Shown: positions 1-7,794, numbered from the stretch's first letter. The stretch is 64,000 nucleotides of DNA from an uncultured Winogradskyella sp. (GCF_947498345.1 NZ_CANMJY010000004.1:62001-126000); one strand, 5' to 3'. Made by a program: numbers and translations. Notes: generated from the letters alone by a model not told the origin.

Positions 1-822
1 TTTTTTGGGGATGATATTTAAGTTAAAAAGTTGTTCTTGTACATTTTCAATCGTCTTTTTATCAATTATATCTTGTGCCCATTCTGTAAGTGAAAGCCAC
101 TCTTGTACATCTTCTAATTCTTGCTCGTAGCGATTTGCAATAGTTCTATCAATACTGGGTATAGATTTAAAATCTGTAGTTGTTTGATTGATAATATCTA
201 ATATAGTTCTTAATTCGTCTTCATTATTTTTAATAAAATCTTCTCGTACAGCAATAACAAAACAAGGCCAGGGAGAAGGACAATTATCTATTCTTCTAAA
301 AATACCATCATCAACTAAAGGTTTTGTGGTGAATTTTTCCCACATAAAATAATCAGCATCACCTTTTGTCAATCCTTTTTTAGCGCCGTCGAGATTTTTG
401 ATAACCTCAAAGTTGAGATCTTTTTCTAAATCCCAATCATGATTTTTTGCATTAATATATGCCATTAAATGAGAACCAGAACCATAACGGCTTATCGCTG
501 CTGTTGCGCCTTTGATGTCTTCAATAGTCTGGAATTTGGAATGTTCTGCAACATGAATACCCCATATTAAAGGAGTTTCAACAAAGGTCTGAACAATTCT
601 TGAAGGGTTACCAGCTATTATGTCCTTTACTATACCTTCAGTAAGAATTACTGCTATATCTATTTCTCCAGAGCGTAAGCCTTTACACATTTCTCCAGTA
701 CCTCCATGGTAGTCATGCCAACGTAGATTGATATCTTTAGCTTTATATTCGCCATTTTTTAGAGTTAAATACCAAGCTAAATTAAAATGCTCTGGTACAC
801 CTCCTATGTTTACTTTTTTCAT
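1..822 (-). CDS. Substrate-binding-like protein (NMT1/THI5-type PBP2 fold), partial
   Basis: Translated by eye from an open frame that runs off the left edge, so 274 N-terminal residues are visible and the C-terminus is missing. The N-terminus MKKVNIGGVPEHFNLAW and the later stretch GLRSGEIDIAVILTEGIVKD resemble type 2 periplasmic binding proteins of the NMT1/THI5/SsuA group. There is no signal peptide or lipobox. The frame is closed by TAA twelve codons upstream of the ATG with no alternative start between, so the product is probably cytosolic, as in the fungal Ca3427-like branch of this fold. It is the last visible gene of a minus-strand operon, about 100 bases after the nucleoside phosphorylase. 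The ligand is unknown; a pyrimidine- or thiamin-related ligand would be a guess. Confidence 0.75.
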   Translation of the reverse strand, partial: MKKVNIGGVPEHFNLAWYLTLKNGEYKAKDINLRWHDYHGGTGEMCKGLRSGEIDIAVILTEGIVKDIIAGNPSRIVQTFVETPLIWGIHVAEHSKFQTIEDIKGATAAISRYGSGSHLMAYINAKNHDWDLEKDLNFEVIKNLDGAKKGLTKGDADYFMWEKFTTKPLVDDGIFRRIDNCPSPWPCFVIAVREDFIKNNEDELRTILDIINQTTTDFKSIPSIDRTIANRYEQELEDVQEWLSLTEWAQDIIDKKTIENVQEQLFNLNIIPKK

Positions 823-920
823 GCTAACTAACTGCGAAAACAGAAATTTTAATTTAATTTATGACTAAATGATGTTTTAATTGTAATATTATATACTGCA
901 CAGTGTAACAATATCTTTTA

Positions 921-1793
921 TTAAATATTCACTATACGCTCCAGAGCATATAAAATCAGTTTTTCTACTGTTTTTTTTGGATCTTTACTAAAATCACCAG
1001 TGGCTCTATTGGCAATAATAGCATTTAGTGACAAGGCTTCATGCCCCAATAATTTTGAAAGACCGTAAATAACTGAGGTTTCCATTTCAAAATTTGTAAT
1101 CCTAAATTCTTTATAGTTAAAAGAATCTAGTTTAGTATTTAAGTCTGCGTCATGAAGAGGAAGTCTTAATACTCGACCTTGGGGACCATAAAAACCACCA
1201 GCAGTTCCTGTCATGCCCTTAAACACTTTATTACTCTCAAAATACTTTTCTAAGTATTTACTGTTATTGATAATTATTGGCCGCGCTTTATTTTTATCCC
1301 AATTTGTATGTTTAATAAATTCATCTTCAATCTCAGGATTGCTTATACCGCTAATCTGGTAGAAGTGTAGCATACCATTAACATCTAGACCGTGTGTACT
1401 AATTAAAAAGGCATCTACAGGAATATCTGCTTGTAACGAACCAGAAGTACCGATTCTAATAATATTAAGACTGGTTAACTCTGTCTTTGGTTGACGTGTC
1501 TTTAGATTTATATTTACCAGAGCATCAAGCTCATTTAGAACAATATCAATATTATCTGGTCCAATTCCTGTAGAAAGTACTGTGATTCTTCGATCTTTAT
1601 AATAGCCAGTTTGCGTTTTAAATTCACGCTTTTGAGTACTGAATTCAATACTGTCAAAATGCATCGTTATTTTTTCTACACGATCCTGATCTCCTACAAA
1701 AATAATTGTATCAGAAATATCTTCTGGCTTTAAATTTAAATGGTAAACGCTGCCATCTGGATTTAATATTAACTCCGAATTTTTAATTGACAT
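921..1793 (-). CDS. Nucleoside phosphorylase (PNP/UDP family)
   Basis: A 290-residue protein of the phosphorolytic nucleoside phosphorylase family, which cleaves (deoxy)nucleosides with phosphate to a base and (deoxy)ribose 1-phosphate. The early motif FVGDQDRVEKI matches the GDPxRV phosphate-binding loop. The segment STGIGPDNIDIVLNELDAL and the late FEMETSVIYGLSKLLGHEA correspond to the core and the nucleoside-binding Glu-Met-Glu region. It resembles the uridine phosphorylase side of the family more than the PNP side, but the substrate cannot be fixed by reading. Its ATG overlaps the end of the DUF1835 gene by 11 bases, so translational coupling is likely. Confidence 0.85.
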   Translation of the reverse strand: MSIKNSELILNPDGSVYHLNLKPEDISDTIIFVGDQDRVEKITMHFDSIEFSTQKREFKTQTGYYKDRRITVLSTGIGPDNIDIVLNELDALVNINLKTRQPKTELTSLNIIRIGTSGSLQADIPVDAFLISTHGLDVNGMLHFYQISGISNPEIEDEFIKHTNWDKNKARPIIINNSKYLEKYFESNKVFKGMTGTAGGFYGPQGRVLRLPLHDADLNTKLDSFNYKEFRITNFEMETSVIYGLSKLLGHEALSLNAIIANRATGDFSKDPKKTVEKLILYALERIVNI

Positions 1794-2724
1794 GTAATAT
1801 AGTCTTTACAAGTTTATTTTGATCTATGCTAAATTGAAAACCTAAACGTTCAATACCTCCATAGACCATATTATTATTTATTTCTGAAGCAAAATTATAA
1901 TGCCTTAGTAATGCTTCATGTCCTTTTCTGTTGAGTTTAATACCTGTCTCTGTTTCGTCTAAGAATATTGAAAGCCTATCTATTATGCGTCTTAATTGTG
2001 TATCACCAAAACCATAGTATCCTTGATAATTGAGGCTGTATCCTAATAGGTGATGTAAGGATTTTATTTGATTATCTCTAACAAGTCTTAGAATATTGTC
2101 TTCAAGTACGCTAAGTCCACTCTTTTGATGTGGGAAACGTTTTAAATGAGCTTTAAGGCAATTGCTCATATACTTAAAGTTAGACTTGGTTATAATATAA
2201 GGTTTAAGTATGTTATGATCTTTACCACAATAGGTTCTCCAAAGCGTTATAGCTAATTCTTTATCTTCTTTTGTTAATAAAGTTCTTTTATAGTAATGAT
2301 CCATCAATTGTTCAAGTGATAGCTCACAAAGACCTTTTAAGTTTTTTTCACCTTCAACACGACCACTACATATAAGATAAAGGGGTTTATTAATATTTTT
2401 CTGGTGCAATAAATTTATAACGCCAAGGAGGTTAATATGACAAAATAGATCGTACTCAAACCAAAGATGAATTTCAGAATATTTATCAGTATTATCTAAC
2501 TTAGATAACTCACTTTTGAGCTCTTCCGTATCTACTTCTATATCGTAATATTCTTTAAGAAAATGACGCCTAATGTTAAAAAAAGTATCTGATGCTATTG
2601 CAGCAATAGTAGGTCCTTCGCATAGCATTTCTTGCCACGTTAATATATCGTCTGTAAAGTCAAGTTCTCTTAAGTAATCTGTTAATGAGCTACCATTGGT
2701 AATATGAAGAATTTGTTTTGTCAT
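1783..2724 (-). CDS. DUF1835 domain-containing protein
   Basis: A conserved protein of unknown function. The N-terminus ILHITNGSSLTDYLRE followed by WQEMLCEGP is typical of the DUF1835 family, whose members often carry a DUF3658-like C-terminal half. I start it at the ATG at 2724 rather than the in-frame GTG at 2739. The last codons of the upstream SUI1 gene give GGAGG five bases before this ATG, and the SUI1 stop codon lies one base before it. The Gly-Gly end of SUI1 thus also serves as a Shine-Dalgarno-like site, which is uncommon in flavobacteria. No catalytic motif is recognised. Confidence 0.8.
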   Translation of the reverse strand: MTKQILHITNGSSLTDYLRELDFTDDILTWQEMLCEGPTIAAIASDTFFNIRRHFLKEYYDIEVDTEELKSELSKLDNTDKYSEIHLWFEYDLFCHINLLGVINLLHQKNINKPLYLICSGRVEGEKNLKGLCELSLEQLMDHYYKRTLLTKEDKELAITLWRTYCGKDHNILKPYIITKSNFKYMSNCLKAHLKRFPHQKSGLSVLEDNILRLVRDNQIKSLHHLLGYSLNYQGYYGFGDTQLRRIIDRLSIFLDETETGIKLNRKGHEALLRHYNFASEINNNMVYGGIERLGFQFSIDQNKLVKTILHVN

Positions 2725-2725
2725 A

Positions 2726-3058
2726 TTAACCTCCAACACGTTTTACATTAAACCCTTTTTCTTTTAGCATTTGCATAATTTTATCACGATAATCACCTTG
2801 AATAATTATCTTATCATCTTTAAAGCTTCCTCCGACACTAAGTTTAGTTTTTAATTCTTTGGCTAGTTTTTTAAAATCTTTAGTTGCACCTGTATAACCT
2901 TCAAGAATGGTTATTGGTTTTCCTTTTCGTTTTTCGTACTTACAAACAATAGGATCATCTTGAAGCCAAATATCATTTTTAGTCTTTTTTGAATCATCAG
3001 AAGGATCTTCAGAAACATGGTCAGGAAATAGATGCTTTAATTGGTCTTGTAAATCCAT
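2726..3058 (-). CDS. SUI1/eIF1-family translation initiation factor (YciH-like)
   Basis: A 110-residue protein. The first 45 residues are polar and acidic. The remainder is the SUI1 fold: RKGKPITILEGYTGATKDFK, then LAKELKTKLSVGGSFKDDKI, then IIQGDYRDKIMQMLKEKGF. This matches bacterial YciH and eukaryotic eIF1, which act at the ribosomal P site on start-site selection. The bacterial role is less settled. Its start overlaps the stop of the oxygenase by one base (TAATG), so it is almost certainly in the same transcript. Length is normal for the family. Confidence 0.9.
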   Translation of the reverse strand: MDLQDQLKHLFPDHVSEDPSDDSKKTKNDIWLQDDPIVCKYEKRKGKPITILEGYTGATKDFKKLAKELKTKLSVGGSFKDDKIIIQGDYRDKIMQMLKEKGFNVKRVGG

Positions 3059-4008
3059 TATTTTTTAATCAATCCAAGTTCTACAAGACGTTGATTTAAA
3101 AATTCACCAGCTGTGATGTCATCAAATTGTTTTGGATTATCATCATCAATACAACTATCTAATACATCTAGTTTCATTTCACTTATTGGGTGCATAAAAA
3201 ATGGAATAGAGTAACGTGATGTTCCCCAAAGTTCACGAGGTGGATTAACTACGCGATGTATAGTAGATTTTAGCTTATTATTAGTATGTCTCGATAGCAT
3301 ATCGCCAACATTAATCATTAATTCGTCTGGTTCAGCAATTGCGTCTAGCCATTCTCCATCATGGCGTTGTACTTGCAGGCCACGACCTTGAGCTCCCATT
3401 AATAGTGTAATTAAATTAATATCACCATGAGCTGCAGCCCTAACCGCATTTTTTGGTTCTTGGGTAATTGGAGGATAGTGGATTGGTCTTAGAATAGAAT
3501 TACCATTATGGATATAATTATCGAAATAAGTTTCTTCTAAATCTAAATGTAAAGCTAATGCTCTTAAAACATACTTAGCAGTCTTTTCTAACATTTTATA
3601 GGTCTGTTTACCTACTTTATTAAAAGCAGGTAGCTCTTTAACTTCAACATTTTCCGGGTATTCTTTTCTGCGTTCTTCGTCATCCTCAACATATTGCCCA
3701 AAATGCCAAAACTCTTTTAAATCTCCTTCTTTTTTTCCTTTGGCACTTTCTTTTCCGAAAGAGACATAACCACGTTGACCACCAATCCCAGGAATCTCGT
3801 AACTTTCTTTAACATCTAATGGCAAACTAAAAAAATTCTTTACCTCCCCATATAATTCATCTACTAATTCATCATCTAAAAAGTGGCCTTTTAAGGCGAC
3901 AAAACCAATGTCTTGGTATGCCTTACCTATTTCGTTTATAAATTTTTGTTTTCTATTTGGGTCATCAGAAAGGAAATCCTTTAAATCAACGCTAGGTATT
4001 CTATCCAT
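3058..4008 (-). CDS. 2-oxoglutarate/Fe(II) oxygenase, isopenicillin N synthase family
   Basis: A 316-residue double-stranded beta-helix oxygenase. The iron ligands are visible as H194-x-D196 in AAAHGDINLITLLMG and H251 in KSTIHRVVNPP. The co-substrate motif R265-x-S267 is in SRYSIPFF. The N-terminal DIGFVALKGH block is the usual DIOX_N region. Family members hydroxylate, desaturate or cyclise small molecules using O2 and usually 2-oxoglutarate; the substrate here is unknown. It is the first gene of the minus-strand operon, with a TACTTTTG promoter element about 33 bases upstream. Family assignment is firm, the reaction is not. Confidence 0.88.
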   Translation of the reverse strand: MDRIPSVDLKDFLSDDPNRKQKFINEIGKAYQDIGFVALKGHFLDDELVDELYGEVKNFFSLPLDVKESYEIPGIGGQRGYVSFGKESAKGKKEGDLKEFWHFGQYVEDDEERRKEYPENVEVKELPAFNKVGKQTYKMLEKTAKYVLRALALHLDLEETYFDNYIHNGNSILRPIHYPPITQEPKNAVRAAAHGDINLITLLMGAQGRGLQVQRHDGEWLDAIAEPDELMINVGDMLSRHTNNKLKSTIHRVVNPPRELWGTSRYSIPFFMHPISEMKLDVLDSCIDDDNPKQFDDITAGEFLNQRLVELGLIKK

Positions 4009-4040
4009 TGGTATTTTCGTTTAAAATTTTAGTCAATATA

Positions 4041-4048
4041 CAAAAGTA
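4041..4048 (-). promoter_or_regulatory. Putative -7 promoter element for the oxygenase operon
   Basis: Read on the minus strand this is TACTTTTG, a full match to the Bacteroidota -7 consensus TAnnTTTG, 33 bases before the oxygenase ATG. No clear TTG is seen at the -33 position. Confidence 0.45.
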
Positions 4049-4127
4049 ACGAAAATAGTGTTAAAAAATTGAGTCGTAATTTTTGATAACTTGACTACTA
4101 ACACTACAATTTTGATACATTTTTATT

Positions 4128-4135
4128 TACATTTG
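4128..4135 (+). promoter_or_regulatory. Putative -7 promoter element for the E1 gene
   Basis: TACATTTG matches TAnnTTTG exactly and lies 22 bases before the E1 start codon. The spacing to upstream TTG triplets is not ideal, so only the -7 element is proposed. Confidence 0.4.
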
Positions 4136-4157
4136 AAGCATTACTTAATACGAACTT

Positions 4158-6158
4158 ATGCCTACCATAACTAAAAGCATTATAGATTACGATAAAAGGA
4201 ACCTTAACAACAAGACCCTTTTAAAGCTGTATTACAATATGTTGAGACCTCGATTAATTGAGGAAAAGATGCTCATTTTGTTGCGTCAGGGAAAAATTTC
4301 TAAATGGTTTTCTGGTATTGGTCAAGAAGCTATTTCTGTAGGTGTTACTATGGCGCTTAAACCTAGCGAATATATTTTGCCTATGCATAGAAACTTAGGC
4401 GTTTTTACCACAAGAGAGATTCCTTTACACCGATTGTTTTGTCAATGGCAAGGAAAATCTAGTGGATTTACTAAGGGTAGAGATCGCTCATTTCACTTTG
4501 GAACCCAAGAGTATAATATTGTGGGTATGATTTCTCATTTAGGTCCACAACTTGGTGTAGCAGACGGAATTGCTTTGGCTAATTTATTAAAGAAAAATGG
4601 ACAAGTAACAGCTGTATTTACTGGAGAAGGAGGGACAAGTGAAGGCGATTTTCATGAAGCTTTAAACGTTGCGTCTGTTTGGCAATTGCCAGTAATTTTT
4701 TGTATTGAAAATAACGGTTATGGTTTATCTACGCCAACAAGTGAACAATATAAATGTAAACACCTAGCAGATAGAGGTAAAGGCTATGGCATAGAATCGT
4801 TTATTTTAGACGGTAATAATATTATAGAAACCTATTCTAAAGTTAAAAAATTAGCCGAAAGTATAAGGAAAAGACCTAGACCAATATTAATTGAGTTTAA
4901 AACATTTAGACGCCGAGGACATGAAGAGGCTAGTGGTACCAAATATGTACCAAAAGCTTTAATTGAAGAATGGGAAGCTAAAGACCCCATTGAAAACTTT
5001 AGAAGCTATTTGTATAGTAAAAAGATATTATCTGCTGAAATTGATGAAAAATACATCACCGAAATTAAGGCAGAAATAGACTCTTCTTTAACATCAGCTT
5101 ATGCTGAAGAAGCTATTGTACCAGATGAAGCCATTGAATTAAATGATGTTTATAGATCATTTAATTATCAAGATATTAAACCAAATTCTAAAACTAAAGA
5201 ATTGCGATTAGTTGATGCTATTTCCGAAGGTTTAAAGCAAGCTATGGAAAAGCATGAAGACTTGGTTATTATGGGACAGGACATTGCAGAGTATGGAGGT
5301 GTTTTTAAAATAACCGAAGGTTTTGTAGAACAATTTGGCAAAGGGAGAGTACGTAATACACCAATTTGTGAATCTGCAATTATTGAAGCTGGTATGGGCT
5401 TATCTATAGCTGGTATGAAAGCTGTTGTAGAGATGCAATTTGCAGATTTTGTAAGCTCTGGTTTTAATCCTATAGTCAATTATTTAGCGAAATCGCATTA
5501 TCGTTGGGAGCAACAAGCAGATGTTGTGGTTCGTATGCCATGTGGAGCAGGTGTTGCTGCAGGTCCTTTTCATTCTCAGACCAATGAAGCTTGGTTTACT
5601 AAGACTCCAGGTCTAAAAGTGGTTTATCCGGCATTTCCATATGATGCCAAAGGTTTGTTAGCAACTGCAATTAATGACCCTAATCCTGTACTTTTCTTTG
5701 AGCATAAGGCATTATATAGAAGTGTTAGACAAGATGTTCCGACAGATTATTATACGTTACCTTTTGGAAAAGCTGCACTTTTAAATGTAGGAGACGCAAT
5801 AACTGTAATTACTTATGGTGCAGGTGTACATTGGGCTTTAAAAACCTTAGAGAATAATTCAGACATCTCTGCTGATGTCATAGATTTAAGAACATTACAA
5901 CCTATGGATAAGGATACTATTTTAAGCTCGGTTAAAAAGACTGGTAAAGCTATTATTCTGCAAGAAGATAGTATGTTTGGAGGTATTGCAAGTGATATTT
6001 CTGCCATGATAATGGAAGATTGTTTTGAGTATCTCGATGCACCAGTAAAACGTGTCGCAAGTATGGAAACGCCTATTCCTTTTATTGGACAATTAGAAAA
6101 TCAGTATTTGGCTAAAAGTAAGTTTGAAAGCGCTCTAAGAGAACTTTTTAATTACTGA
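4158..6158 (+). CDS. Fused alpha/beta E1 of a 2-oxoacid (branched-chain type) dehydrogenase
   Basis: A 666-residue thiamin-diphosphate enzyme. It decarboxylates branched-chain 2-oxoacids, or possibly other 2-oxoacids, and passes the acyl group to lipoyl E2. Residues 1 to about 330 are the E1 alpha domain. The TPP motif runs from GEGGTSEGD near residue 156 to ENNGYGL near 184. Residues from about 345 are the E1 beta transketolase-like domain: VIMGQDIAEYGGVF, ending with the transketolase C-terminal domain. In many bacteria these are two genes; the fusion is common in Bacteroidota. No E2 or E3 gene is adjacent. It is monocistronic and followed by a strong hairpin terminator. Branched-chain specificity is inferred from family resemblance. 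Confidence 0.9.
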   Translation: MPTITKSIIDYDKRNLNNKTLLKLYYNMLRPRLIEEKMLILLRQGKISKWFSGIGQEAISVGVTMALKPSEYILPMHRNLGVFTTREIPLHRLFCQWQGKSSGFTKGRDRSFHFGTQEYNIVGMISHLGPQLGVADGIALANLLKKNGQVTAVFTGEGGTSEGDFHEALNVASVWQLPVIFCIENNGYGLSTPTSEQYKCKHLADRGKGYGIESFILDGNNIIETYSKVKKLAESIRKRPRPILIEFKTFRRRGHEEASGTKYVPKALIEEWEAKDPIENFRSYLYSKKILSAEIDEKYITEIKAEIDSSLTSAYAEEAIVPDEAIELNDVYRSFNYQDIKPNSKTKELRLVDAISEGLKQAMEKHEDLVIMGQDIAEYGGVFKITEGFVEQFGKGRVRNTPICESAIIEAGMGLSIAGMKAVVEMQFADFVSSGFNPIVNYLAKSHYRWEQQADVVVRMPCGAGVAAGPFHSQTNEAWFTKTPGLKVVYPAFPYDAKGLLATAINDPNPVLFFEHKALYRSVRQDVPTDYYTLPFGKAALLNVGDAITVITYGAGVHWALKTLENNSDISADVIDLRTLQPMDKDTILSSVKKTGKAIILQEDSMFGGIASDISAMIMEDCFEYLDAPVKRVASMETPIPFIGQLENQYLAKSKFESALRELFNY

Positions 6159-6180
6159 TTTAACGTTATTTAATGGTATA

Positions 6181-6222
6181 AACTAAAGAAACCAATACAG
6201 ACATGTATTGGTTTCTTTAGTT
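6181..6222. terminator. Perfect 19-bp hairpin, probably a bidirectional terminator
   Basis: The arms 6181-6199 and 6204-6222 are perfectly complementary around a four-base GACA loop. The arms begin AACTAAAG and end CTTTAGTT. It lies 22 bases after the E1 stop codon on one side and 26 bases after the last micro-ORF stop on the other, so it can end transcripts from both directions. It lacks a long T-run. Confidence 0.75.
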
Positions 6223-6248
6223 GCAATCCATTGGGTGATTAATCCAAC

Positions 6249-6320
6249 TCATAACTTAATAGTTTCTAAGTCATCATCTAAGCTATTAGATGTATTGACA
6301 ATTTTTGATAAAGCTCTCAT
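6249..6320 (-). CDS. Micro-ORF copy 1, diverged (23 residues)
   Basis: The third and most downstream of three minus-strand micro-ORFs. It starts MRALSKIVN, ends LETIKL and is acidic, unlike the other two. It shares with them the MRxL start and the upstream leader, which reads TAAACTAAACAATT just before the ATG, as at copy 2. It looks like an older duplicate whose coding part has been replaced or has diverged. Translation is not proven. Confidence 0.4.
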   Translation of the reverse strand: MRALSKIVNTSNSLDDDLETIKL

Positions 6321-6356
6321 AATTGTTTAGTTTATTGATTGATGAATTGCGCGTTA

Positions 6357-6443
6357 TTACCTATAACGTCTTTTACTGTTCCAAGTATAACTTTTTGTGT
6401 CTGCTGTTGTACCTGTTAATTGATTGTTGTTTAAAGTTCTCAT
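6357..6443 (-). CDS. Micro-ORF copy 2 (28-residue cationic peptide)
   Basis: A 28-codon ORF starting MRTLNNNQL and ending KSYTWNSKRRYR, with a strongly basic C-terminus and one tryptophan. It differs from copy 3 in only six of 87 bases. Four are synonymous third-position changes (Asn6, Gly11, Asp15, Thr16) and the other two fall in one codon, giving Ile to Ala at residue 14. That pattern favours a translated peptide under selection over a neutral repeat. I recognise no family. There is no hydrophobic segment, so it is not a typical type I toxin. Confidence 0.5.
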   Translation of the reverse strand: MRTLNNNQLTGTTADTKSYTWNSKRRYR

Positions 6444-6477
6444 AATTGTTTAATTTATTGATTGATGAATTTCGTTT

Positions 6478-6564
6478 TTACCTATAACGTCTTTTACTGT
6501 TCCAAGTATAACTTTTAGTATCTATTGTTGTGCCTGTTAATTGATTATTGTTTAAAGTTCTCAT
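6478..6564 (-). CDS. Micro-ORF copy 3 (28-residue cationic peptide)
   Basis: The first of the three in transcription order. It has 28 codons, begins MRTLNNNQL, ends KSYTWNSKRRYR, and matches copy 2 except at residue 14 (Ile). The ATG is preceded by AAAAACGAACAAAC, loosely like the leader of the other copies. The repeat period is 121-123 bases. A terminator lies at the end of the set and the 3D-domain gene runs divergently at 6684, so the three would form their own small transcript. No clean TAnnTTTG promoter was found on this strand; TATATAG near 6590 is a weak candidate. Confidence 0.5.
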   Translation of the reverse strand: MRTLNNNQLTGTTIDTKSYTWNSKRRYR

Positions 6565-6683
6565 GTTTGTTCGTTTTTAATTGATTACACTATATAGACG
6601 TCATAAAAAAGGAAATGTTACAGTACTTTGCATAACATAGTAATGATTTAACAAATTTTAACTATTAAGTGTATCTTTAATCT

Positions 6684-7097
6684 ATGAGAATAGGAACTTA
6701 TACTTTATTATTCATAACAATATTTAGTTTTAATTGCAAGTCAGAAATAGAAGAGAGTTGTAACTCAAAAATATTTCAAGTCACAGCTACAGCATACAAT
6801 TCATTTGCATATCAGACCAGTTCTAATCCTAATATTACTGCTTTTGGGGATAGTTTAAAACCTGGATATAGATATATTGCTGTATCTAGAGATTTATTAG
6901 ACTCTGGCTTAGTACATAACACTAAAGTTAAGATAGAAGGTTTTGATAGCTTTTTTACAGTAAAGGATAAAATGAATAAACGTTGGCGAAAACGGATAGA
7001 CATTTATATGGGTGTCGATGTTAAAAAAGCAAAAAAATGGGGCAAGAAAATGGTGAGCATTGAATATTGTATCCCAATAAAAGATTCTATCTTTTAA
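6684..7097 (+). CDS. 3D-domain (RlpA/MltA-like) lipoprotein
   Basis: A 137-residue protein with an N-terminal lipoprotein signal (IFSFNCKS, likely lipidated Cys). A 3D-domain follows: FQVTATAYNS opens the double-psi barrel and the conserved aspartates lie in AFGDSL, VKDKMN and RIDIYMG. 3D-domain proteins bind or cleave peptidoglycan. Here the function is probably in the envelope, but lytic activity cannot be shown. It ends four bases inside the convergent exbD gene. Confidence 0.82.
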   Translation: MRIGTYTLLFITIFSFNCKSEIEESCNSKIFQVTATAYNSFAYQTSSNPNITAFGDSLKPGYRYIAVSRDLLDSGLVHNTKVKIEGFDSFFTVKDKMNKRWRKRIDIYMGVDVKKAKKWGKKMVSIEYCIPIKDSIF

Positions 7098-7657
7098 TTG
7101 CGTTTTACCATAACTTCAGAAACTATAAAAGGATATGCTTTTTTAACGATTTTTAATTCAGCATCTGTAATTTGTTCTGGTGACTTATTAAACGTTTCTT
7201 TTATGTAACGTGCTCTTAAATCGTAAAAAGCTTTGGTAATTTCATCTTGTACGGAAATAAAAACATGATACTTAGTTAAGGCATTGTGACTTAAAGAAAT
7301 TACAGCTTTACTCGGATGATCTGATGACTTTGATAATTTTTCTCCATTACAATAATCACAATTAGATAGACCATTATTATCAACAAATGCCTTTACGATT
7401 TGTTGAATATCTTCAAGTTTAACAATTTCATTTTTAACAAAAATTTCATCATTGCTATTTAAATTGATCCTTAACAGGTTTCTTTCATTAGTACCTTTAC
7501 TACAGTCATTAGTTGGACAATCATCAGGTAATTGTCTTAGTATGCCTTTGTCAGCAGAAATAGTTGTAGTGACCAAAAAGAAAATAAGTAACAAAAAGGC
7601 AATGTCAGCCATGGATCCTGCGTTGACCGTCGCAGAATGTTTTCGAATTGATTTCAT
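7094..7657 (-). CDS. ExbD/TolR-family transport protein
   Basis: A 187-residue single-pass inner membrane protein. The N-terminus SATVNAGSMADIAFLLLIFF holds the membrane segment with the conserved Asp of the ExbD proton path. The periplasmic domain has LRINLNSNDEIFVKNE and HNALTKYHVFISVQDEI. ExbD works with ExbB and TonB to drive outer membrane receptors. No ExbB or TonB is next to it, so this is a stand-alone paralogue in this window. A Cys-rich insert near residue 100 (CDYCNGE) is unusual for ExbD. Confidence 0.88.
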   Translation of the reverse strand: MKSIRKHSATVNAGSMADIAFLLLIFFLVTTTISADKGILRQLPDDCPTNDCSKGTNERNLLRINLNSNDEIFVKNEIVKLEDIQQIVKAFVDNNGLSNCDYCNGEKLSKSSDHPSKAVISLSHNALTKYHVFISVQDEITKAFYDLRARYIKETFNKSPEQITDAELKIVKKAYPFIVSEVMVKRN

Positions 7658-7758
7658 AATATATTTATTTAAAATGTTAATATTTTCTTAATCACAATAA
7701 CAGTACCAATCTTGTTAAAGGTTATTAACAATTCTTATCAAAAACCCTTGCAATATGC

Positions 7759-7766
7759 TATTTTTG
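7759..7766 (+). promoter_or_regulatory. Putative -7 promoter element for the helicase
   Basis: TATTTTTG matches TAnnTTTG and lies 28 bases before the helicase ATG, within a TTGCAA-N10-TTGCAA context. Confidence 0.45.
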
Positions 7767-7779
7767 CAAAATTAACCTT

Positions 7780-7784
7780 GGAGG
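7780..7784 (+). promoter_or_regulatory. Shine-Dalgarno-like site GGAGG of the helicase gene
   Basis: GGAGG sits 10 bases before the ATG at 7795 in the context TTGGAGGAAATAATT. Most starts in this window show no such sequence, as expected for flavobacteria. Confidence 0.5.
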
Positions 7785-7794
7785 AAATAATTAT

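Larger units (their letters stand above)
6306..6570 (-). repeat. Tandem repeat of about 122 bp carrying the micro-ORFs
   Basis: Two nearly identical units and a partial third unit, offset by 121 and 123 bases. The conserved block covers the coding part and a leader, read on the minus strand as ATTCATCAATCAATAAA followed by TAAACAATT and then the ATG. The leader is conserved between the two intergenic copies, so it may carry a ribosome-loading or RNA-structure signal. Confidence 0.7.

Noticed and set aside
1-822. Missed signal peptide upstream of the substrate-binding-like protein
   Set aside because: The frame closes at TAA twelve codons before the ATG with no alternative start.
5168-5479. 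103-codon minus-strand ORF inside the E1 gene
   Set aside because: It lies antisense to the beta-domain of a clearly conserved enzyme and shows no signal, motif or start context. Judged a shadow frame.
6306-6570. Possible CRISPR array in the 122-bp repeats
   Set aside because: Only two to three units, no unique spacers, and the repeat itself is coding-like.
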